A stretch of DNA of 64,000 bases, taken from Roridomyces roridus. Its lineage: Eukaryota; Basidiomycota; Agaricomycetes; Agaricales; Mycenaceae. The stretch covers positions 248,001-312,000 of the forward strand of contig JARKIF010000045.1 in NCBI GenBank assembly GCA_029378245.1. The letters are read 5' to 3'. Below, in pieces: positions 35,485 to 45,406 of this stretch; the first letter of the stretch is position 1; every line of letters starts with the position of its first letter. The notes beneath the pieces are model-generated. The model was not told the origin of the DNA. It saw nothing but the letters and a program-made list of their open reading frames with translations, and made no database searches. A program made the translations under genes and the position numbers.

Positions 35485-36965
35485 AGGGCTTGCCTGTTCG
35501 TCAAGCAGCCCATGGGCCCCTTTCCGCTGGATACACGCTAACTTAACAGATCTCCTCACACATTTACTCACTGGGACTTACTTATTCACTCATCCGACAT
35601 CTATATAATCCCCCCGTCCCATATCGGTACTTTCTCGCACTCGGATATCCCTGGAGTAGTCATCCAGAATTTCTATGCCCTCGTTATCGGATTCAATGGA
35701 ATATTTATACTCATCCCATCCGTGCATTACAAGTACTTTTCATTTTACTTCGCAATCAAGAATATGACGAGATTGACCGTGAGGATATGGAGGGGCGAGA
35801 AGGCATAAGACGCGGTCGAGGTAAAGAGAAAGACGATTTCATGATCCTATTAGCCGCTATACTAGGACTCGGCACCGATGCACACGGCCGTGCTCTTGGG
35901 CTTGCCAGCCTGCAAGCCAGACCAGAAGCCAGACCAGAAGCTGGACTAGTCGTAGATGGCGACCTTTCTCCGCGTACAGGACCCCAAGCCCCAGCGAGCA
36001 GTCTCTCCCAGAAGGACCGGCGCCCCTGGTGAGCGAGTACCGGAATAGACGACGCCTGTCGCACCGGAAGCCCTCGAAGAGAGTCTTCATTCCCGTGCCG
36101 TTCGCAGTGCGGAGGGTCGAGAGTGACGTCGGCCCGTCAAAGCCTCCACTGGAGCATGTGGAGCACTCGACCGTCGCCCCGTCGCCCATCGTACTCGGCG
36201 GCATGAGCGGGAGGTCCGACGAGCGTTCCAGCCGTGAATTGGGAGTGCTGACGAGCAACGTGATACGGGATACCCGCCACCCATCACAAGCCTCCATCGC
36301 TTCTACGCCTGAGCGAGTGCAGAGATCGGGACAGAGCTGCTTCTCCAGCGACTGCTGCAGTCCCTGATCGTAATCACCAACACCCTTGGCGACACCAGAT
36401 AGAATGAGCGACACCCTCGCTCAGGGTCCTCGCTCCTGGAGCTTGGCACCCCATCCGTAATGATGCATCCGCCAGCAGATCGCGGGATTGAAGCTCGGGA
36501 GACGATGTTCCGCATGGTCTTCGTGAGGAGAAGGTGTGATTACGGTGAGCTCGTCGGAGTCGTAGCGAGGAGCCAAGGTCATGGTTAAGCGGAGGACGGA
36601 CAACGCCAACGCCTTTCGACGAGCCCAGGGACCGCGCGGACCATCACAATAAGTACAGCGTACAGCCAAGACCCCCTTCACACACAGGTGGCTTGCCGGG
36701 AAGGTGTGGGCGTACCAGAAGCGACTGGTGTGACTTTTCCTCAGATCGCCCTTGGCCCCACACGATGACACCCTCTCCTGCAGGCGCCTCGCTTAAAGCA
36801 ATTGCTCTAGCCTCCAGACCCACCTCGGACGACGACGACATTTGGAAATTGAGTGGGATTACAGTCGCCCACACGAGGAGGGGGGAAAGCCTCAGGAGGT
36901 AGCGGTGCTCGGACACGTCCCACGCCCAAGCAGTTGGGACGAGCAGGCCCAGACGCATCGCCGTA
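35485..36965. other. Intergenic, uncertain short frames
   Basis: Short frames on both strands (for example 36029-36367 on + and 36421-36771 on -) overlap and lack recognisable domains or consistent splicing. A run of imperfect ArgProGluAla-type codons near 35910-35950 is a tiny tandem repeat. No gene is claimed. Confidence 0.3.
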
Positions 36966-37972
36966 TCAATTCGTCTTTATCTTTGCAGACAGAGACCGAA
37001 GGTGCTCGGCAGCGGAAAAATGTAGGGCGGTGACAGTGAGAGCGCCGAGGGGGGCCAATATGTAGCCCAGGATGGCACCAAACGCAGGGGTGAGGGGCCA
37101 CGCCTATAATTGGTCAGTTTGAGTTGTCTAAGGATATACACAAAGCGCACCTGCCACGGACGATCCCAGTCCAGCGCTATGGGGATGGCTCCAAGCCATG
37201 CGCCAAAGAGGGTACCGACGGTTGAGTAGAGCAGCGCGCGCTCTATGGGCGTTCGGATACCGGGCAAAGTCAGAATGTAGACTAGGAGCCCAGGGTAATG
37301 CACACACGTAAACTCGGCAAAGATGCGAACCCAGACTGCAGTAATTTCGGCCGTCATGGGTGCGCCATATGTGTAGGAAGGAGGAAAGACGACGAGGAGT
37401 GCGAGAAGAATGGCCAGAAGTGCAGTTTGCGGAATATGTGTGACGAGTGGGGCGCCGAGGAGGATGATGACGGTGTAAAAGACAGCAGAAAAGACGGCAG
37501 CCGTCAGCCCAGCACTGCCCAAGTGCTGAAGAATGCTTGAGCGTCGTGTAGTGAAGAAGAAGTAAAGAGCACGCACCGCCAGCTTGGGCGAGTCTGCAGC
37601 ACGCTGAATGCCAGCACTCTGGAGCGCCAAGTCAATTGACCAGCTTCGCATCCAGCTTCCCCACCAGCCTTGAAGCACCACCACTCCAATACAGATCCAC
37701 GCCAGCGTTGCTACGGGACTCAGCGTCAGAGCATCCAGAAACGGATGTTGTGGTCGGTCACGCGAAGTGAGCTGGCTTTCGTCGATGGTGGGCTTGAGGA
37801 ACTCGAGAATTGGTACATCCGTTGTACGCGGTAAGAAGAGCGTAGTGAAGCCGAGCAGAGTGGTGTGGACGCCGACGATGGACGTGTAGCGTGCAAATGG
37901 GAAAAAGTCGGGTGGTACTGTGGCGTTTTCTTGGGCGACAACAACGGGTTTCGCCTTGGACTTTTTGCCCAT
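36966..37972 (-). CDS. PIG-F / Gpi11-like protein (copy B), one splice acceptor lost
   Basis: Same protein as copy A, on the minus strand: exon 1 37577-37972, exon 2 37308-37525, then the ALDWDRPWQ and AWPLTPAFG parts, with stop TGA at 36966-36968. Intron 2 ends GCCCGG instead of GCCCAG, so its acceptor AG is gone. The 48-nt intron is a multiple of three and has no stop, so retention would add 16 residues (about VHYPGLLVYILTLPG) before [12 protein letters not shown]. The product may thus still be made with an insertion in a loop or helix. Otherwise the frame is intact. Confidence 0.75.
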
Positions 37973-38439
37973 GGAAAAGAGGGAGTAAAATGAAGGAATG
38001 GATTGAAAGAGTGGGAGATGAGATTGATATGAGAAGAGCGTGTTTGGCTCGCCGTCTCTTGATCCCGACCACCAACGACGCGGTCACCACTCCACTTAGT
38101 CTCTCCCCTTACGGGCCTGCGATACTCCGCATGAGCTCCGCAATGAACTCGCTCTGATTTGCATGAAAGATCTCTGAAGAAACTCGTGTAGACGGAAAAT
38201 ATTCGGGAGCAGCTGCGGCCAGCGCAAGCTATTCGATTCAAGAGATAGGTTCTATAGGTAGGTAATACAGACGAGCTTTTATACCTACACGAGAGAACAA
38301 TAAGACTGTCCAGCGTGTTCTACAATGTTCTACAATGTTCCGTTTCCTTCCATCCGGCTCCAACGGGATACTATGAGCATAGCCAGTATGCTGTGCATGG
38401 CGTGGTCGGCTTGGCAATACTCCAACAACTCGACCTTTC

Positions 38440-38770
38440 ACCGGCCTTGCATCCTCCTGAGCTGGTCGAGCTCATCGTGGGCTATTATGGCTGGCACTGT
38501 CCGAGTCTTTTGACCCGCGGTCATCAACCCAATTCGACCCTCGAACCTCACCAATGGTCTACTTACTCGCTCAATATCCTGTGCTTTCTTCGCTCTCGTT
38601 GATTTCGCACCCGACCTCCCAACATATTGTCCCGAGACTACGCATTCCGCACGGCGCAGACAAACTATACTTACGGCCGGTTGCTCTACTTTCTCCACTG
38701 GTACATCGACGGCTCGTGATTCACTCTCTGCTTGCGAAATTTTCTCGATCGACAGACCATAGTGCAATTT
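38440..38770 (+). pseudogene. N-terminal fragment of F-box-like protein
   Basis: LHPPELVELIVGYYGWHC matches the start of the protein at 34480 (FPPELVELIVGYGWNN). Downstream similarity fades quickly into frameshifted sequence. It lies between PIG-F B and SAM-like B, in the same relative orientation as the C-terminal fragment of copy A. Confidence 0.6.
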
Positions 38771-38879
38771 ATCCTACAAGGATTCATCGGAGACTGGAGT
38801 CGGGCTCAGTTTGCCTCCTTCACTCGTTTTTCACAAAATAATGGATTAGGCAAGAATTTCAGAAGCTGTTTACTAGCAT

Positions 38880-39517
38880 CTACCTCGACATCTTCTTCCC
38901 CAACATCTTCTTCTTAGTCTTAGTGTTGGCCATAGGAGGCGGCGCCCCAGCTGCCTCCTGGGCCTTGACGACCCACGCCTGCATCGCTGTCTTCAACTCG
39001 TCGATATGACCAACGCCCAAGCCGCATGTATCCTTCAGCGTCGTCCGAGAAGCGTTTGCCACTGCAGCAACCGTTCGATATCCTTGGCTTTTGAGCATGG
39101 GATAAATATCCTCAAGCTCCTCCTGGTGCTCTTCGCAAAATTCCTTGAGGCTCTTGCGTCCCAACCACTTGATCTCTTCCACAGTGAGGAGCGGCAGCAA
39201 AAGGTTGGCCGTTTCGCCGAGTCCTCCCCCGCCGCCCTGTTTTCCTCCTTGGCCACCGGCACCGCCCGCTCCACCTGATCCCAATTCAACGTGAGCTCGA
39301 GGTTGAATCGATGCATAAGTTCTACGTACCGATCCCCACCAACTGCTTTGTCAGTTTGACGGCAGCAGGCTCAAACTGCGGTCCCCCACCAAGACCACCT
39401 TGCCCCCCCAAGTTGGGGCTAGCTCCGCCTGGACCACCTTTCCCTCCTAAAACGCCCATGAGCATACGAGGGGTGGGGGATGCAAGACGTACCCTCCATT
39501 CTGATCAAGTCCGACAT
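38880..39517 (-). CDS. Gly-rich / SAM-like small protein B
   Basis: Three exons, as in copy A: start MSDLIRMEG at 39517; a Gly-rich exon (GKGGPGGASPNLGGQGGLGG, then the helix EPAAVKLTKQLVGIG); and a last exon opening GAGGAGGQGGKQGGGGG. The helical C-terminal part (KSLKEFCEEHQEELEDIY, HIDELKTAMQAWV) ends in a Lys-rich tail (KTKKKMLGKKMSR) absent from copy A. Introns flanking the Gly-rich exon are both phase 1. Likely a soluble adaptor; the basic tail could bind acidic lipid or protein surfaces (guess). Confidence 0.7.
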
Positions 39518-39790
39518 GATAGCGATACGATATGTCGTGGTTACACGGCGCCGGGGGTACTTACTTATAGGTACCCAAGGCGCTCAATTCTATTCCCAGT
39601 AGGATGCAGCGTCTATCGGGCACGTTCATGCGGTCGTTCTTCGACAGCCGGAACTCATTTCCAAGAATCCCCGCCGGTGGCGTCGGCGACAATCGTGGTG
39701 AGATGACAGAGTAGGTTGTAGCGTACATTTGGCACCAACATCTCGCAGTCTATAATATGCCAACCTTGAACCTGCAACGCTCAGAACTTT

Positions 39791-40219
39791 CACAGGGGGC
39801 AAACCCCGTGGCATTTTACCACGGGGCATCCGAACGGCATATGTCGCGGCGTCCGACACGGCGTCTGACATCGCGTTCCCACACCCCCAATTTTGCCTTC
39901 ATCCCAGTTTTATTCACCGCAATTTCATTGTACAACTCTAGTAGCAGGATGTCCAGTGCAGATGCAATGGAATGGCATACAACTTCCTGCGGATTTGGGG
40001 GCTCCTCGGTGCGGTGGCCATGGACTCATTTGCACATTGGTATGCAGGTGACCCACTGATTCACCGGTTGACGACATGCGCTAAGTCCACCTTGGCAGGG
40101 ATGGGAACTGTCGCGGGAAGTTCGGGCCGGCACAGCAAATGTCAGACGCCGTGTCGGACGCCGCGACATATGCCGTGCGGATGCCCCGTGGTAAAATGCC
40201 ACGGGGTTTGCCCCCTGTG
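39791..40219. mobile_element. 429-bp MITE with long near-perfect inverted repeats
   Basis: Terminal inverted repeats of about 85 bp start CACAGGGGGCAAACCCCGTG and are nearly identical at both ends, including an inner hairpin-forming CCCCGTGGCATTTTACCACGGGG. The unique centre of about 250 bp is non-coding. Flanking TTT is present on both sides, but a longer target duplication is not evident. It lies between SAM-like B and the four-helix gene B; copy A lacks it at the corresponding place. Confidence 0.75.
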
Positions 40220-40626
40220 TTTGAACTAGACCTGCAAATGATATTGCAGTCCTTGAATCCTTTCTCCCGTCCTTGAGATTGTGAGCAGTTAATTTAAGAT
40301 TTGCAACCCACGATAGCTTCGTCGGATCCAGGAACCGGACCACATGATGCCGGTGGCGTGGGTGGTGAGAGGTATCAATTTCCGTTCACGAATCACGAGC
40401 CACTCATTGTGGAACAAGTACATGATGGGGCTGAGTCCTGTGGCGTCGGTGGCAATCGCGGTGAGATGAAAGATGTTCAAAGACCCAGACGGAACAACTC
40501 GCATTTCATAAACACAGGCCTTTGCCCAGGAAAATGGCGACTGTCAAGGAAAGCAGCATGTCCTTGCAAATCAACCAATGTAACATTAGGAATGATTCTG
40601 AGATCGTAATGTATAATACGCCTGAC

Positions 40627-42046
40627 TCAACCCGCCCTCTGAGATCCCGCCTCCACAGCCTCCACAAACTCCCTCAACGCCCTCTTCATCTCTGCGACAT
40701 GACCCACCTTGAACCCGACACGCATCAAATCATCATCCTTCAGCCCATACAGCGCCCCAGACATTTTGAATCCCTGCTCTCTCAACCGTTCAAGGATGTC
40801 CTCATCGAGATCGTATGCAAGGCCAAATTCCACTATGGGTAGGCTAGGCAGCCCCCTATAAGAGGCAGGGAGGAGCCGGCTTCCGAGTTGTGTTGCTTGC
40901 CCCATTCCGCCGATACCGCCTTTGTTAGGCCCAAAACCTCCTTCGCCTCCGGTCCCACCTGAAACGGATATTAGTGGGCTTGGGAGATATATTGTATTCA
41001 AGTACCAAAAATCCGCTTGAATTCATGAATGTCTTGGATCGCCAGCCGTGTTCCCTCACCGAGACCGCCATCCCCGCCGATGTCGTCGCTCGCGCCACCT
41101 TTGCCGCCTTGACCGCCTTCCATTTGAACGATCTATTAACAATGAGGATATGAATGGCCAGAGACTCACCGAAGAGCTCCGGGCGGATGTCCTCAGAATT
41201 CCCATTCTGCGCCGATGTTTCGAGCTTCTCTTCGATAGCCTTCAATGACTTTCGGACATCTTGCGTTCCCTCGAGCTGCAGAATCATTCCAGTCAGTTTT
41301 CAAGCAGATAGGCGCCGAGAAAATGCCTACAGTCAACTCGGAAATGAGATATGCGAGGGTGTCGTTATGCGCCGCGAGCGAACCAGCAGTATCCCTGCTG
41401 TTGAAGAATTGTTTAATCCTCCCTTGCGAACGCGCTGCGTTGAGATCGGCTGAAATGAATTCGAGCTCCCTGCGAGGGTCGGTAAGACGTGAATGGATAC
41501 TCATAGCGTTAGCTGAGATACGTGCCTGTGCAAGACATCCTCAACCACCGACGCAGATTCCTCCTCAAGCGAAGTAGATCTCCTCTCCCCAATGATGTGA
41601 AGCAATCGCCCGATTCTCGCCCCCAACTGAACCAACCCTTCGCGGTTCGCTTCGGTTTCCTAAATATCCCATGAATATCCGGAGAATTCACAGCACCACA
41701 AGGTTGAAGGCGTACGCACCTCGATCCGGTCAGCGACCTCCAAGAGTGGGTCGATGACGCTGTTGATGACACCGCCGAGGGGGATGTTGTACGAGACCTT
41801 GCTCAGCGTCTCGAGAGCAAATTTCACGGCGTTGCGTCCAGTTTGGGCGCGGCATGCCTCTTTTTCTCCATCCCGCTTGCTCTTGATACTGCCTACATCT
41901 GAATGTGAGATGCAGCTCGAAGTCGACCCTGGGTCCTCATCCGCGGGAGAGGTCGGACGGCTGGCGTGGCGTCGCAGGTGCAGAGAATCGGGAAGTCGGC
42001 GGATGAATTTGGGAATAACTTGAAGGTTGTTGAGTGGGAGGTGCAT
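40627..42046 (-). CDS. Intact four-helix (MLKL/HeLo-like) / Gly-rich / SAM-like protein B
   Basis: Six exons or so from 42046: a basic N terminus (MHLPLNNLQVIPKFIRRL); a helical bundle region (FALETLSKVSYNIPLGGV, LVQLGARIGRLLHIIGE, FISADLNAARSQGRI, FFNSRDTAGSLAAHNDTL, VRKSLKAIEEKLE); a Gly-rich exon (GGQGGKGGASDDIGGDGG); and a final exon starting GGIGGEGGFGPNKGGIGG and ending in a SAM-like domain (ILERLREQGFKMSGAL, LMRVGFKVGHVAEMKRAL). The bundle resembles the N-terminal four-helix domain of MLKL-like and HeLo-like fungal proteins, which in known cases perforate or bind membranes once released by a partner. The second intron (41469-41525) has a GC donor. Divergently placed from NLR B with about 3.3 kb between starts. 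Function is inferred. Confidence 0.72.
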
Positions 42047-45000
42047 GGTCTCGGCGAAGAGTGGGCTGGCTGAGGAAGTAAGATATAAATACACAGGGAA
42101 GGGATAGTTCTTACTAACACACGATCCAAAAGAGGCCTGCCCGGAGCGGGGTTTTAAGTGGCACGCAATTTCAACGCCGACATCGTCCCATGCAGCACTT
42201 TGTTGGAATTGGAACAATGGAACTATACCTTGTATAAACCCGCCACCGGATGCTTCGTCCTGTATTAAATCAATGGCCTTTGTCTGTACGTATGAAGACG
42301 ATGTATCTTCACCTCACGCCATTCATGAGAAACAACACGCTCACCGGCATTGTAACGCGTTGCATTAGGGAAGGTTCTCGCACGCGATATGAGTGGCCCG
42401 ATTGCTCCAGAACAACAAGGTTTCAAAGTCGGGCCGGAAAGACTGTTTTCGGACTTGGTTCCACGATGTTGCAATTCCCGCCAGCGCTACCGTCATTATT
42501 TCTCGGCGCCTAATTTTGAGCGCTCAATTTTCGTGCAAAGTCGGAAGTGGGAATTGACAAGTTGTAACGTTCAACGCAAGTTTGTAGTTGATGAAAAGTG
42601 AATGGCTCCCAGAGCAAAATGAACCAGGGATTCCTTTGTGCCCTGCGGAATCCGAGGTTGTTCGCCGTCCGCCGGGCCCGAAAGACATGTTTGAGGTTAA
42701 TTGAAAGGATAAGTAGATGCGCCAGCGGGCGGAATTGATTCGTCGTAATTTCGAAGTCTGCGCCTTCTGCGCCGTGGGGCATGAGCTCAACGTCGGTGCA
42801 TCGACATGAGTGTCGGAAACAGAGTCTCGCGGATCAAATGCCATCACTGCCCTTCTCTCGCCGCGACCTCTCCGAACTTGGAAGCCTCGACCAATTCTCG
42901 ACGCTGTGGTGGGGCGGACTGAATCCCTGTGAGTCCCGCCTTCGTTAACCAAATTCATTGACTCACTAAGCCGTTTTCTCGCCACCAGTGAGCTGGGACG
43001 TTCTTCGGCTATGATATCTCAAAGTTGACGAACTAGGGCCACTGTGACACCCTCTCTGAACACCACGAAGTTTCCCTGACGACTTGCGACCCATCTGGCC
43101 CGAAAGGTTCGACCATCTCTATCCGACCCTTCAGAATCTTACTCGCGTTGTCAGACGTGATGAGCGGACTCCCCGACGAGGCCACGCAAGGTGCATTGGC
43201 ACGCCGAGACGACTGAACAGGAGGAATGTGACGTCGATGAGGATGCAAACAACGTGTGTCCGTCTGCTCTTGACTTGTCGCGGTCCTTTTCATGAATCTT
43301 TCACCCAAGCGCTCTAGCAAGACTCGAAGGCCAATATTCCATCCGCTATCTCAACCACATGGACCCGGAAGAGAGCACTAGACTCCCCGGAACTCGAGTA
43401 ACGGAGCAGGGCAACGACGTACGTGACTCCTGCGTTGCTTTTTTGTTTTTGAATCGTCCACCAGCTCAATATCCTCGCGACGGAGACGCTCAAGACAGCT
43501 CTGGGTGCTAACCACCACGCCCGTGTAGCACGTCCCTCAGCTCACTCCTATCGACGCCGAAATTCCAGCCCCCCTTTTCCGCGGAACGTCATCGTACTTG
43601 GCAACCACACAGATGTTGCCCTCCCGACCCCTCCAATGTCGATGAATAGGTGCATCATGCTGCCAACAAGACAACACTCGGTTCTCCGCATGTCCTCCCT
43701 CTGCCTACCCGGGGCTGAAGGACGAGACTGACAACGCGGGGGACTACGGCGCCCGTTTTGGAGTGGAAAAGCCGAGACGGACCTGAGCGTTTTTGGGTGT
43801 CGCTCAATCCAGCTCTCGGCCTGCTGACGCTGGACACGGCCGGCATTGCAGAACTGCCCGAGCTGACGTATTCGCCCCCGTCTGCACGCCACGTGTATCC
43901 AGTCGCCTCTGGTGCCTGTCGGATAGCCTACCGGTCGTCACCCTCCCCTCCCTCGCCGACTCCCGTCTTCGCAACCCTCCCGGTTCTCCCTCCTCCACCG
44001 ACACTTACTCTGCCACGCAAGATCAAGGCCCACCAAGCCTTGGCTTACACTCCGAGTGGTACTCACATGGCGGCGGCCATCGAGGCGAGATGCTGCTCCC
44101 CCCCCGGCTGCTCTGATATCGTCGAATCATCGAATAGCTCATCATGCTGTCAGCACGATCGACCGCGCTTACACCCTCTTCCGCACGCCCTTATTGCAAG
44201 TCGCCGGAGCAACATGGCGCGAAGGCCGTTGACGACGCGGCAGCCCACCGCGCAGCTCCTGAGTGGGAATTCGGGCGATGCTGGAGCGCTGAATCTTGCA
44301 CTCGGCGGGCCGGCTCTTCCCACTGCTGATCTATAACGAGGATCGTCCGGGAACGTATGCAGCAGCAGCCACTGGAGGTGCGTTTTGTGGGGCAACCTCC
44401 GTCTGCGCGGCACATCCTCCCGCCTCTCTCGTTTCTGCCAACGTCTTCTTCCCATCCTCCCCCTGCCATCACTCGCCAGACTCCCGTTGCAATGTTTCCG
44501 GCTCAAGCTCCTCGACCGACACATCATCCCCGCCGCGGTCCCTCTCGATCGGCACCAAGTCATGCCCACAAACCAGCGGCACACTGGGGGCGCTTATCGC
44601 GTGTACCGGGAACAACAGCGACGCGGCTGCACCCGTTAAAATCACACTCGCGCGTGCTGGGTGCGACTTCTCGCGATGCTCTTTCAGCGAGGAGGAGTCC
44701 ACGGCTCCGAAGCCCTGCGAGCAGTCGGTTTTTCTGGGTATACCGGGGAGTGTGATCAAACTGCCTGTGACGGCAAGTGTGGTGTCCTCGAGAGCAAGCA
44801 CAGCTGGGCAGAGAAGCTGGGGATCGGATGAGAGATGGGTGAATTAGAAGTAGTGAACGTCGGAAGATGAGGAAGAGGGCGGGCCTTATGTGCGTTCTTT
44901 CTGTCGTCCCTTGGCTTTCGCTCATACTTTGTGCAGATTACATACCCACCCCAGTGCGCCGACGATGCATCGGTTTGGGCTGATGACATTTGGCATGGTC

Positions 45001-45280
45001 TCGGCAAAGGGGTGTGTGTAGCACAACACTCCCCTCTCGTCCCTGTAGCCTTCGTGCGAAGAGAAATCTCACATCGCTTATGTAATCCCAGTGTGCATTA
45101 TTACCTGTTTATATGACGTCTGAAGGTGTTGCACCTGAGGCAGCAGTATACTACATTGCAGCTCATCTCATGTTCTGTATTTACTGTCCTACGTTCAGCG
45201 GCGAATCAGCGGCAGGATCTAATGGGAAAGTTTGTACATGTTTTCCCGCAAAGGAAGCTTGCATATATTTGTACCTGTGC
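42047..45280. other. Spacer between four-helix gene B and NLR B
   Basis: The first part (to about 42600) is the promoter of four-helix gene B and is collinear with 13430-13710 of copy A. From about 42800 to 44900 the sequence resembles the degenerate spacer at 1-3600 upstream of NLR A. Overlapping frames such as 43758-44336 and 44296-44847 lack recognisable domains. No gene is claimed. Confidence 0.45.
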
Positions 45281-45406
45281 GCTGGCATCTTCTTTGCTTC
45301 TTACCACCACCACCACCACCTTTCCGAGTTCTGTGCTTGCAGTGAGCAGCGCTCTTTGCTTTTTTGTATCGTCGGATGGGATAATGATCTGCAGATCGGT
45401 TTCACA
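45280..45406 (+). promoter_or_regulatory. Conserved promoter-proximal block of NLR gene B
   Basis: Counterpart of the block before NLR A, sharing GCTGGCATC, CTTTGCTTCTTACCACCACCAC and ATCTGCAGA, directly upstream of the start at 45407. The copy here has an extended CAC run. Confidence 0.4.

Noticed and set aside
43758..44847. Two overlapping 180-190 codon frames in the spacer before NLR B
   Set aside because: No recognisable domain, frame-inconsistent with the related spacer at 1-3600, and composition typical of GC-rich chance frames.
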